Source: Rhodoferax sp. OV413 (lineage in GTDB: Bacteria > Pseudomonadota > Gammaproteobacteria > Burkholderiales > Burkholderiaceae_C). From it: DNA of 64,000 bases. The stretch is taken from the NCBI RefSeq assembly GCF_900104385.1, contig NZ_FNJA01000004.1, forward strand, positions 186,001-250,000. Direction: 5' to 3'. Below, in pieces: positions 8,637 to 16,215 of the stretch. Both the position numbers and the translations under genes were made by a program. Position 1 is the first letter of the stretch; each line of letters begins with the position of its first letter. A model generated the notes under the pieces. That model did no database searches. It was not told the origin of the DNA and worked only from the letters and a program-made list of their open reading frames with translations.

Positions 8637-9605
8637 TTACTCGGGTTCCATCCCCGCCGACTTGATGATCTTGCCCCACTTCTGCGACTCGGATGCCTGC
8701 ACCTTGCGCAGCTCGTCCGGGGTGGTGGTGGTGATCTCAGTGCCGGTGCTCTGGTAGAAGTTGGCGGCGGTGCTGCTGTGCGCGGCCTTGACCAGCAATT
8801 CGTTCAGCCGCGTGACCACCGGCGCGGGCGTACCGGCCGGGGCGTAGGCGGCGAACCAGTAGGTCATCTCATAGCCCTTGACGCCGGCTTCGCTGATGGT
8901 CGGCACCTCGGGCGCCAGCGGGCTGCGTTGCAGCGTAGACACGCCCAGCGCCTTGAGCTTGCCGGCCTTGACCTGCGGCATGCCGGTGGCCATGTCGGTG
9001 ATCATCATTTCAATCTGGCCGCCGATCAGGTCGGTCACGGCCGGCGGGTTGCTGCGGTAGGGGATGGCCACGATGTAGGCGCCGGCCATCTGCTTGAACA
9101 GCTCGCCGGCGATGCGGCTGGACGAGCTGCCCGCGCCAAAGCTCAGCTTGCCGGGCTTGGACTTGGCCAGCTTCACGAAATCGGCCACGCTGTTCACGCC
9201 CAGCGCCGGGTTCACCACCATGATCTGGCCGCCCCGGCCCAGCAGGGTCAGGGGTTCGAAGTCCTTCACCGGGTCGTAGGGCAGCTTTTTGTACAAATGC
9301 TCGTTGGCCGCGTGGGTGGTGTTGGTGGCGATCAGCACGGTGTAGCCGTCGGGCTTGGCCTTGGCCGCCGCCTGCGCGCCGATGAAGGCGTTGGCGCCGG
9401 GCTTGTTGTCCACCACCACGCTGACCTTGGTGTCAACGGTGATAGCCTGGGCCAGCGCGCGGGCCAGCAAGTCGGTGGCGCTGCCGGCAGCAAACGGCAC
9501 GATGAAGGTAATCGGCTTGTCGGGGAAGGTCTGGGCTTGGCTGGCAGTGCCAAACAGCGCAGCGGCCGACAAGGCGGCGGTGAGGGTCAAGAGTTTGCGG
9601 CGCAT
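8637..9605 (-). CDS. Bug-family tripartite tricarboxylate receptor (AtuA operon)
   Basis: 322 residues with signal peptide MRRKLLTLTAALSAAALFG..SQA. Bug motifs FPDKPITFIVPFAAGSATD, VVDNKPGANAFIG and IPYRSNPPAVTDLIGG are present. The ATG at 9605 lies inside the end of the upstream AtuA-like small-subunit gene (19-base overlap) with GGAG about seven bases before it, so translation is probably coupled. The operon context suggests it delivers the organic-acid substrate handled by the AtuA-like proteins. Confidence 0.93.
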   Translation of the reverse strand: MRRKLLTLTAALSAAALFGTASQAQTFPDKPITFIVPFAAGSATDLLARALAQAITVDTKVSVVVDNKPGANAFIGAQAAAKAKPDGYTVLIATNTTHAANEHLYKKLPYDPVKDFEPLTLLGRGGQIMVVNPALGVNSVADFVKLAKSKPGKLSFGAGSSSSRIAGELFKQMAGAYIVAIPYRSNPPAVTDLIGGQIEMMITDMATGMPQVKAGKLKALGVSTLQRSPLAPEVPTISEAGVKGYEMTYWFAAYAPAGTPAPVVTRLNELLVKAAHSSTAANFYQSTGTEITTTTPDELRKVQASESQKWGKIIKSAGMEPE

Positions 9606-9964
9606 GGAGTCTCCAGTTGGTTTTCGGGTTGCAGCAGGGGTAAGAGTTCGGCAGGTATTGTCAGCGGCAAATCGAGCAGCCAGTAGGACAGGGCTTTGCC
9701 ATGGCTGTCGAGGTTCAGCGCGTCGTTCACGCCGCCGTCCAGCACCTCGTCCAATACAAAATTCATAGCACCCAGCGCAGGTAGAACATGCCTGGTCACC
9801 TGTTTTGGCTTGCGGTGTGCAAAATGCGCGGCCACCGCCTCGGCCGTGACCTGTGCCACCAGCAGATCGAACAGCTCGGGCCGGTAGGCGATCACGCTGA
9901 TGTTGGAGCGGTTGCCTTTGTCGCCGGTGCGGCTGTGGGCGGCGCGGTACAGGGGTACGTTCAT
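9587..9964 (-). CDS. AtuA-related small subunit
   Basis: 125 residues, started at the ATG at 9964, which overlaps the stop of the AtuA-like gene by four bases (ATGA). MNVPLYRAAHSRTGDKGNRSN is the characteristic beginning of the small domain that is either fused to or encoded next to AtuA-family (DUF1446) proteins. AtuA was named from acyclic terpene utilisation in Pseudomonas, but the biochemical reaction of the family is not settled. The tight overlap implies a stoichiometric complex with the large subunit. Confidence 0.88.
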   Translation of the reverse strand: MNVPLYRAAHSRTGDKGNRSNISVIAYRPELFDLLVAQVTAEAVAAHFAHRKPKQVTRHVLPALGAMNFVLDEVLDGGVNDALNLDSHGKALSYWLLDLPLTIPAELLPLLQPENQLETPCAANS

Positions 9965-11337
9965 AAATCCTCCAGCATCGTAAAACCGGTCTGCACCAGG
10001 CTGCGCGGCAGCAGGCAGGACAAGGTGTTGAGCCGTGCGGTCAGCGTGGTGCGCACGCCGCCGCCGCCGGCCGGGCCGCAGGTGTAGAGCGCGGTGACTT
10101 CGCGGCACAGGCGCTCGGCCTGGGCCTTGTCGGCATGGCTGGCAGCCACGCGCAGGCGCACGTCCCTGGCCTCGCCGGCCGGCTTACCCGCTTGCAGCCG
10201 GCCCGCATCGTCGGCCAGCACGCTGAGCACGCCGATCAGGTCGACGCGCAGCTCCAGCTGCGGCAGGCGCTGGCGCAGCACCTCGGCGGCCAGGCGGGCC
10301 CGGCCTTCAGCGCGCGGGCCAGCGTAGGAGATTTCGCCCTCGGCCAGCCAGCCGCCTTCATGGCAGACGTTGACCTTCAGCGTGTCCGGCCGCGCATGGC
10401 CGCGCACACCGTGCAGCGCCACCTGGTTCGCCGCAATCTGCTCAACACGGGCGGCGCCGATGTCGGCCACCACATCGGGCGTCAGGTAGGCGGCCGGGTC
10501 GTGCAGCTCGTACAGCAGCTGTTCTTTCACCGTGGCGGTGGTCACCATGCCACCCGTGCCGTCGGCCTTGGCGATGCTGCAGTGGCCATCGGCATACAGG
10601 GTGGCGATGGGGTAGCCCAGGCTGGCCAGATCGGGCACGTCCTTGAAGCCAGGGTCGGCAAAGTAGCCGCCGCAGACCTGGCCGCCACATTCCAGCAGAT
10701 GGCCGGCCATGGTGGCCGCGCCCAGGCGCGCCCAGTCGTCGCGGGCCCAGCCGAAGTGGGCCAGCGCCGGGCCAACGGCCAGCGAGGGGTCGGCCACCCG
10801 GCCGCAGACCACGATCTGCGCGCCCGCATTCAACGCATCGGCAATCGGCTCGGCGCCGATATAGGCATTGGCGCTGACCACCGCCAGATCGTCGAGCACC
10901 GCGCCCAGTTCGGCGCGCAAGGCAGGGCGCAACGCGGGGCCGGACACATCGTCGCCCCAGACCACGGCGATGCGCGGAGTGGCCAGGCCCAGCTCAGCCG
11001 CCATGCGCTGTATCAATCGCGCGGCAGCCGGCGGATTGGCCGCGCCGAAATTGCTGACGATGCGGATGCCATGCGCCAGGCAGCGCGCCAGCACCGGACG
11101 CAGCATGGCGTCGAGCAGCGGCTCGTAGCCGGCCTCGGGGTCGGCGCGACGGCGCAGCTGGGCCAGGGCCAGGGTGCGCTCGGCCAGGGTTTCGAAGATC
11201 AAAAAGGCCGGCCCGCCGCGCGCCACCAGGGTGTCGACCACCGCCGAAGCGGCGTCCACCCGGTCGCCCGAGAAGCCGGCGGCGCAACCGATCGAGAGCG
11301 GCGGTGGCGGCGGTGGCGGTGCAGATTGAAGGCTCAC
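9961..11337 (-). CDS. AtuA-family (DUF1446) protein
   Basis: 458 residues. After a run of seven prolines near the N-terminus come the family features: CAAGFSGDRVDAA, a conserved NFGAANP segment, VVWGDDVSG, NAYIGAEPIADAL, ADPSLAVGPALAHFGW and HLLECGGQVCGGYFADPG. Members are cytoplasmic and associated with catabolism of acyclic terpenes and other branched or carboxylated compounds. Here it is the first gene of an operon with its small subunit and a Bug receptor, divergent from a LysR regulator. The substrate cannot be deduced. Confidence 0.9.
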   Translation of the reverse strand: MSLQSAPPPPPPPLSIGCAAGFSGDRVDAASAVVDTLVARGGPAFLIFETLAERTLALAQLRRRADPEAGYEPLLDAMLRPVLARCLAHGIRIVSNFGAANPPAAARLIQRMAAELGLATPRIAVVWGDDVSGPALRPALRAELGAVLDDLAVVSANAYIGAEPIADALNAGAQIVVCGRVADPSLAVGPALAHFGWARDDWARLGAATMAGHLLECGGQVCGGYFADPGFKDVPDLASLGYPIATLYADGHCSIAKADGTGGMVTTATVKEQLLYELHDPAAYLTPDVVADIGAARVEQIAANQVALHGVRGHARPDTLKVNVCHEGGWLAEGEISYAGPRAEGRARLAAEVLRQRLPQLELRVDLIGVLSVLADDAGRLQAGKPAGEARDVRLRVAASHADKAQAERLCREVTALYTCGPAGGGGVRTTLTARLNTLSCLLPRSLVQTGFTMLEDL

Positions 11338-11384
11338 GGTGTCTCCAGGGCAGGGAATGGTCGGATTGTGCGGCTTGCTTTGTC

Positions 11385-11401
11385 ATTCGTAAAATGGGAA
11401 T
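11385..11401. promoter_or_regulatory. Candidate LysR box in the atuA-like/lysR divergent region
   Basis: ATTC-N9-GAAT dyad that fits the T-N11-A rule (T at 11387, A at 11399), located in the 81-base gap between the divergent genes, 18 bases before the lysR start. This is the expected geometry for a LysR regulator controlling itself and the divergent operon. Confidence 0.5.
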
Positions 11402-11418
11402 AACTGCATGATTCATCG

Positions 11419-12312
11419 ATGAAATCAATTAATATCTCGGCCCGCGACCTGGAGGCCTTCATGGCGCTGGAGGCCACGCGGCACTTCACCCGCGCGGCCG
11501 AGCGCTGCAATCTGTCGCAGAGCGCGTTCAGCCAGCGAATCCGGCGCATCGAAGAAACGGCCGGCGTCAAGCTGTTCGAGCGCTCGACCCGGCATGTGGT
11601 GCTGACGCCCGAGGGCAGCGTGTTTGCCGACGAGGTACGGCGCATCGAGCAAGACCTGCGCAGTGCGCTGGCCAATCTGCAGGACCTGGCCGCGCGCCGT
11701 ATCGGCCGGGTGGCGGTGGCCGCCCTGCCCTCGATCGCTGCGGTGTGGATGCCGGCGGCCATCGCCCAGTACCGCGCCCAGCATCCGCAGATCGACATCC
11801 AGCTGACCGACTGCCTGGCCAGCGCCAGCCTGGCCCTGCTGCGCGAGGGCAAGGTCGACTTTGCGCTGACCGCCGGCGGCGACCTGCGCGAATTCAGCAC
11901 CCGGCTGCTGCGCAAAGAAGGCTACTGGCTGGTCTGCCGCAAGGACCACGTGCTGGCCCGGCACACCAGCGTGCGGCTCAAGCAACTGGCCGGCCACGCC
12001 ATGGTCCACATGGCGCGCAACAGCAGCGTGCGCCAGCACCTGGAACAGGCCACGGGCGTGGAACAGCTGACCGGTTCCAGCATGGAGGTCGAGCACCTGG
12101 CCACCCTGGCGGCGCTGGTGGCGCAAGGCCTGGGCATCGCCATCGTGCCCGAGCTAACGCTGTTCCACTTCCAGAGCCCGGCTCTGCACACCTGCCCGGT
12201 GCGCGAGGCATCGCTGCACCGCCCGCTGGTGCTGGCCCAGCGCAGGGGCGAGGCGCTGTCGGTGGCGGCGCAGGCCATGGTGGCGCTGCTGCTGGCGCAG
12301 ATCAAGGCCTGA
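11419..12312 (+). CDS. LysR family transcriptional regulator of the AtuA-like operon
   Basis: 297 residues. N-terminal helix-turn-helix: DLEAFMALEATRHFTRAAERCNLSQSAFSQRIRRIEETAGVKLFERSTRHVVLTPEG is the standard LysR arrangement (residues 8-65). The C-terminal two-lobed effector domain begins at about residue 90 (GRVAVAALPSIAAVWMP). It is divergent from the AtuA-like operon with a T-N11-A dyad between them, so it is probably its activator. The ATG at 11419 is the first in the frame giving a normal LysR N-terminus. Confidence 0.93.
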   Translation: MKSINISARDLEAFMALEATRHFTRAAERCNLSQSAFSQRIRRIEETAGVKLFERSTRHVVLTPEGSVFADEVRRIEQDLRSALANLQDLAARRIGRVAVAALPSIAAVWMPAAIAQYRAQHPQIDIQLTDCLASASLALLREGKVDFALTAGGDLREFSTRLLRKEGYWLVCRKDHVLARHTSVRLKQLAGHAMVHMARNSSVRQHLEQATGVEQLTGSSMEVEHLATLAALVAQGLGIAIVPELTLFHFQSPALHTCPVREASLHRPLVLAQRRGEALSVAAQAMVALLLAQIKA

Positions 12313-12326
12313 GGCGTCCCTCTTTT

Positions 12327-12374
12327 CTATGAAAAACATAGCTGCATGCGCAGTCTAGATAAGCGCTAGCGGCC
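12327..12374 (-). repeat. Intergenic two-hairpin repeat, copy 3 (diverged)
   Basis: Reverse-oriented, diverged copy 14 bases after the lysR stop: CATAGCTGCATGCGCAG followed by AAGCGCTAGCGGCC. The CTATG/CATAG arms still pair although the loop sequence has changed. Confidence 0.65.
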
Positions 12375-12425
12375 ATTACCGCTAAGTCGCACTGCTACAC
12401 TTCCCGGCAGTTGAAAAGGGAGAGC

Positions 12426-13703
12426 ATGGACTACCAGGACACCCGCGACGGCAATGCGCTGCCGCCTCCAGCGCCCTCGCGCTACGCCCCGCCCGCCGGC
12501 CAGATCGACGCGCATCCGCTGGAATTCAGCGGCAGTGGTGGCGGCTACTTCCGGGTCTGGGCCGTCAACGTGCTGCTGTCCATCATCACCCTGGGTTTCT
12601 ACACGCCCTGGGCACGCCGGCGCACCGCGCAGTACTTCTACAGCCACAGCCTGGTGGCCGACAGCCCGCTGGAATTCACCGCGCAGCAACGCAAGATGGT
12701 GGTCGGCTTTGTGCTGCTGGTGCTGCTGACCCTGGCCTACAAGATCGCGGTGGAAAGCGGGCAGCACACGGCCGTTGCCTTGTTCCTGCTGGGCGGCGCC
12801 GCGCTCGCGCCCTACATCTGGGGCAGCGCCATGCGCTTCCGCCTGGGCGCAACGCGCTGGCGCGGCCTGCGCCTGCAATTCACCGCCCGTTGGCGCGAGG
12901 TCTACATTGCCAGCTGGCCGGTATTTGCGCTGGCACTGGTGTGGATAGGTGTGGTGTTCGGACTGCAGGTGCTGGCGCCCGAAGCCAGCGAAGCCGTGCA
13001 GCAGGCCGGCGCCAAGGCGCGCAAATCCTTGCCCAGCGTGACCTGGGCCATGGGCGGTGTAGTGCTGTTAGGCATCGTGCTGTCGCTGCTGTGCGCCATC
13101 CGCCTCGAATACAACTACAAAAGCCTGCTGGTGCTGCGCACCCGCCTGGGCGCGGCGGCTGGCCGCTGGAAGCCGGTGTACCTGGATTTCGTCAAGATCT
13201 GGCTGGCCACGGTGGCGGTGTTCGTGCTGTCCATCGCGCTGATCGGTGCGCTGCTGGCAGCGGCCATCGGCGGCTCGGCGGTGCTGTTGATGGGCCAGGC
13301 GCAGCGGCCGGGGCCGTGGATGTTTGTGCTGGTGCTGGCCGGCGTGGTCGGCGGCGTGGTGCTGCTGGTGCTGGCCTCGGCGCCGGCCCGCGCCTACCGC
13401 GAAGCGCGGATGTTCCAACTGGTGTGGAACAACGTGGGCCTGGGCCAGGTGGGGCGCTTCAAATGCGGGCTGCGCACCCGCAGCTATGTGCTGCTGCGCA
13501 TCCAGAATATTTTGCTGACCCTGTTCACTTTGGGCCTGTACCGCCCGTTCGCCCGGGTCAGCGAATACCGGATGAAGTTTGAATCGGTGACCTTGTTCGT
13601 CAAAGGCGGTGTGGACCAGGTGACGGGCGCCATGGTGCGCCAGCAGCAAGGCGCGCTCGGCGATGCGCTGGCCGATGCCGCGGGGCTGGACCTGATTGGC
13701 TAG
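12426..13703 (+). CDS. DUF898 (YjgN-like) polytopic membrane protein
   Basis: 425 residues from the ATG at 12426, which has AGGGAGAG just upstream; a TTG 15 bases earlier is less likely. The repeated DUF898 motif appears near both ends: YFRVWAVNVLLSIITLGFYTPWARRRTAQYF (residues ~40-70) and LLRIQNILLTLFTLGLYRPFARVSEYRM (near ~365), with about six to eight hydrophobic segments between. Family function is unknown; E. coli YjgN belongs to it. The 3' end overlaps the next gene, an M48 peptidase, by eight bases, which suggests the two proteins act together in the inner membrane. Confidence 0.88.
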   Translation: MDYQDTRDGNALPPPAPSRYAPPAGQIDAHPLEFSGSGGGYFRVWAVNVLLSIITLGFYTPWARRRTAQYFYSHSLVADSPLEFTAQQRKMVVGFVLLVLLTLAYKIAVESGQHTAVALFLLGGAALAPYIWGSAMRFRLGATRWRGLRLQFTARWREVYIASWPVFALALVWIGVVFGLQVLAPEASEAVQQAGAKARKSLPSVTWAMGGVVLLGIVLSLLCAIRLEYNYKSLLVLRTRLGAAAGRWKPVYLDFVKIWLATVAVFVLSIALIGALLAAAIGGSAVLLMGQAQRPGPWMFVLVLAGVVGGVVLLVLASAPARAYREARMFQLVWNNVGLGQVGRFKCGLRTRSYVLLRIQNILLTLFTLGLYRPFARVSEYRMKFESVTLFVKGGVDQVTGAMVRQQQGALGDALADAAGLDLIG

Positions 13704-14817
13704 CGCCCTGCCCGCGCTGGTGCCGGCGCGTTGGTTCGACGGCCTGAGCAGCCATGCCCAGCCGGTACTGGTCAGCCTGGTGCCGGCGGCCGGCGGACCC
13801 AACTTGCTGCTGCATCCGCTGGCCCAGGCCGGCATGCCGCCCACAACATTTCGCCACGCCGATGTCGGCTGGCCCGAAGCCTGGAGCGCCCGCAAACCGC
13901 AGCTGCGGCTAGTGGTGGATTTGCGCGAACACGGTAGCCTGGAGATTGACGCGGTGGCCGACTGGCAGGCCGCATTACAGGCCGCCGGCGCCCGCCCCGG
14001 CCTGGCCCAGCGCCTGCAAACCCGCTGGCCGGCGCTGCTGGGCGCGGTGGCTGTGGCCGCCATCGGGCTGGCGCTGTTCTACCGCTACGGCACGCCGTGG
14101 CTGGCCACCCAGCTCACCGGCCAGGTGCCGCTAGCCTGGGAAACCACGCTGGCCGAGCAGGCGCTACAGCAGTTGGACGATGGCACACTGAAACCCAGCC
14201 AGTTGCCCGCCGAGCGCCAGGCCGCGTTACGCAGCCGCTTCGACGCATTGGTGCAGCAGGTTCCGGCCACGCTGCAGCGCTATGGCGGCTACCAGCCGCG
14301 TTTCACATTGGCGTTCCGCTCGGGCATGGGGGCGAATGCATTTGCGCTGCCCGGCGGCACCGTAGTGCTGACCGATGGGCTGGTCAAAGCCGCTGCAGAC
14401 AAGGGATTGGACGACAACGCCCTGGTCGGCGTGCTGGCGCATGAGATGGGCCACGTGGTGCACCGCCACACCACCCGCATGCTGGTCGAGCAAGGGGTGC
14501 TGAATGTGGGCCTGGGGCTGGCGCTGGGCGATGTGTCGGGGGTGTTGTCTACCGGCGGCGCCCTGCTGACGGGCCTGGCCTACCGGCGCGGCCACGAACG
14601 CGAGGCCGACTGCTATGCCATCGCGCTGCTAGGCCATGCGGCCCTGCCTACCGCCCCCATGGGCCAGCTGCTGCTGGCGATTGCACAGGGGGACGACAAA
14701 GCGGCCAACAAGGAAGGGGCAGCCTCGCCATGGACGCTGCTGAGCAGCCACCCGGACACCGTGGAGCGCGCCACTGCGCTGCAACAAGGGCACACGCAGC
14801 AGTGCCCCAAAGACTAG
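13696..14817 (+). CDS. M48 family zinc metallopeptidase with N-terminal membrane anchor
   Basis: 373 residues. One transmembrane segment near residues 115-132 (WPALLGAVAVAAIGLALFYRY) separates a ~110-residue N-terminal region from the peptidase domain. Zinc site: HEMGH (residues ~250, HExxH) and the downstream glutamate in HEREADCYAI, both standard for M48. The substrate is unknown; family relatives BepA/LoiP work in envelope quality control. The start is uncertain: the TTG at 13696 overlaps the DUF898 stop, and GTG at 13720 is an alternative. The pairing with DUF898 is the main contextual clue. Confidence 0.87.
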   Translation: MASALPALVPARWFDGLSSHAQPVLVSLVPAAGGPNLLLHPLAQAGMPPTTFRHADVGWPEAWSARKPQLRLVVDLREHGSLEIDAVADWQAALQAAGARPGLAQRLQTRWPALLGAVAVAAIGLALFYRYGTPWLATQLTGQVPLAWETTLAEQALQQLDDGTLKPSQLPAERQAALRSRFDALVQQVPATLQRYGGYQPRFTLAFRSGMGANAFALPGGTVVLTDGLVKAAADKGLDDNALVGVLAHEMGHVVHRHTTRMLVEQGVLNVGLGLALGDVSGVLSTGGALLTGLAYRRGHEREADCYAIALLGHAALPTAPMGQLLLAIAQGDDKAANKEGAASPWTLLSSHPDTVERATALQQGHTQQCPKD

Positions 14818-14824
14818 AAAAAAT

Positions 14825-14845
14825 AACGCCAAACGGGGCGTTTTC
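14825..14845 (+). terminator. Probable intrinsic terminator of the DUF898-M48 operon
   Basis: Eight bases after the M48 stop, AACGCC-AAACGG-GGCGTT forms a six-base-pair stem followed by TTTC. Repeat copy 4 follows directly. The U-tract is short, so efficiency is uncertain. Confidence 0.55.
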
Positions 14846-14884
14846 GCATATTAGATATGCGCGAGAAGCTATCTAAACGATAGC
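14845..14884 (+). repeat. Intergenic two-hairpin repeat, copy 4
   Basis: Forward copy containing CGCATATTAGATATGCGCG (itself able to fold) and GAAGCTATCTAAACGATAGC. It lies between the M48 gene and the convergent small-protein operon. Confidence 0.75.
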
Positions 14885-14892
14885 GCTCGGAT

Positions 14893-15099
14893 TTAGATGA
14901 TGGCGGTCAGTTCCGACGACTTCACAAAGCTGGAACCGGCGCGTGGCCATTCGACCAGCACGCCACCGTCGGTTTGTGCGACCACATAGCCATCGGTGCG
15001 CAAGATGCTGCCACGGCGGACCAGGTTCACACGCTCGCCCGGTGCAAAAGTCGCGCTGGCAACGGTGAACAAAGATTTGAGGAAATAAATAACTTGCAT
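14893..15099 (-). CDS. Small hypothetical protein (68 aa)
   Basis: 68 residues starting at an ATG with GGAG eight to eleven bases upstream. The sequence (short hydrophobic start, then GERVNLVRRG, GYVVAQTDGGVLVEWPRAG, SSFVKSSELTAII) looks like a small beta-barrel of SH3-like character, but I do not recognise a named family. It follows the DUF3563-like gene by 55 bases on the same strand and is probably co-transcribed with it. Confidence 0.65.
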   Translation of the reverse strand: MQVIYFLKSLFTVASATFAPGERVNLVRRGSILRTDGYVVAQTDGGVLVEWPRAGSSFVKSSELTAII

Positions 15100-15154
15100 G
15101 GTGGTACTCCAAAATATTCAGGCACACGCCTGTGGCCACAACGGCCGGATGAAA

Positions 15155-15319
15155 TTAGTGCGACTGCAGCCAGTAGCGTTCGCGGGATTCCAGGTCGGCA
15201 AAAGACTGGGCCTTGCCGAGATAGCTTTCCACATCCCGCTGATCCTGTTGGTCCATGCTGCGGCCCATTGCCTGGACAGCGCGGCGGGCAGCCAGCCAAA
15301 GTAAAAAGAAGATGTTCAT
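15155..15319 (-). CDS. Small DUF3563-like protein (54 aa)
   Basis: A 54-residue frame read directly from the sequence: MNIFFLLWLAARRAVQAMG, then a polar middle, then SYLGKAQSFADLESRERYW and a stop after LQSH. The pattern YLxxxxxxxDLExRxRxW near the C-terminus resembles the DUF3563 small proteins common in Burkholderiales. The ATG at 15319 has AGGA ten bases upstream. Function unknown; the amphipathic N-terminus may touch the membrane. It is the first gene of a two-gene small-protein unit. Confidence 0.72.
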   Translation of the reverse strand: MNIFFLLWLAARRAVQAMGRSMDQQDQRDVESYLGKAQSFADLESRERYWLQSH

Positions 15320-15356
15320 GGCAAAAGATTCCTGGAGATGAAACGCACCCCGTTTC

Positions 15357-15368
15357 AGGGTTAACCCT
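15357..15368. promoter_or_regulatory. 12-bp palindrome in the small-protein operon leader
   Basis: AGGGTTAACCCT is a perfect palindrome 38 bases upstream of the DUF3563-like start codon. Further upstream an 11-bp inverted repeat (CACAAAGCCGG at 15376-15386 and CCGGCTTTGTG at 15417-15427) brackets 30 bases. Both could be operators; neither is assigned to a protein. Confidence 0.35.
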
Positions 15369-15586
15369 AGTATCGCACAAAGCCGGTGCAGCTGCGCACA
15401 AAAACATGCGTATTAGCCGGCTTTGTGAGATATAAGACACGCTTTAGCCTCACTTTGGTGCATAACCAGCTGTATTCCGGCGCTGTCAGGCTACCTAGAC
15501 GGCGCATCGGGCATCTCTGTACTGCTGTCTGATTTATGATCGCCCGCTGGCTTTTCAGCAGGGGCAATCAGCGCCTCCCAGACGAT

Positions 15587-15988
15587 ATGAGCGTCCCTTT
15601 TCCGATTCGCAAGGAGTGCCCGCCCGGCGCGTGCATTTGCGATCGCAATGCTTTGCTGAACGACCCGCAGGCCGATCTGCGCATCCTGAAGCTGACCAGG
15701 GAAGAAGAGCAAAAGCTGCTAACCCGGCTGGAGGCGCTGTCCAGCCTGGCTGATCTGAAGAACATGGAAAGCCGTCTGCACGCTCAGTTGGGTATACGCC
15801 TGAGCATCACCCCCAGCATCCATGAAGTACGTACCCTGCGTGGCATCAGCATACAGGTGGCTGACCAGCCGGGCCTGTGCCGCAAGACGCGACAGAACAT
15901 CCCTACCGCGATCCGCCGCAGTTTGGAGAAAAATCCCGACATCGCCTACGCGATCCTAGACGCCCAGGGTTTGTGGGACGGCCGCTAG
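15587..15988 (+). CDS. Hypothetical protein with CPPGACIC cysteine cluster
   Basis: 133 residues when started at the ATG at 15587 (MSVPFPIRKECPPGACICDR); the frame opens 51 bases earlier but that part is not protein-like. The visible pattern is a conserved-looking RKECPPGACICDRNALL, a helical LTREEEQKLLTRLEAL segment, RTLRGISIQVADQPGLCRKTRQNIPTAIRRSLEKNP, and a C-terminal YAILDAQGLWDG. Four Cys in CxxxxCxC...C spacing could bind zinc or an Fe-S cluster. I do not recognise a characterised family. It is separated from the antiporter gene by 227 bases. Confidence 0.7.
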   Translation: MSVPFPIRKECPPGACICDRNALLNDPQADLRILKLTREEEQKLLTRLEALSSLADLKNMESRLHAQLGIRLSITPSIHEVRTLRGISIQVADQPGLCRKTRQNIPTAIRRSLEKNPDIAYAILDAQGLWDGR

Positions 15989-16215
15989 GAGCCTTTCGGA
16001 GCTCTCGCCGCCAGGTTCAAATCCCTATCGAATACCCCGGGCCGACAGCTTTTTGGACCGTACCGGAGCGCCGCGGGTTGGCGGAAGGCATTACGGCTGC
16101 CTCAATCAGGGCCTTCGCCCAACGTAAAATGCCAGCGGGTGCCCAGAGAATGCTCTCTATGTGGCAGGTTTAGCGAAGGTCGGGCCGCCTCGCAGCTTTA
16201 CTACGACTAGACCCC

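Noticed and set aside
8620-8639. Stem-loop TAAGCCG/CGGCTTA between the convergent antiporter and Bug genes as an intrinsic terminator
   Set aside because: The stem is perfect but no U-tract follows on either strand, and it overlaps the Bug stop codon.
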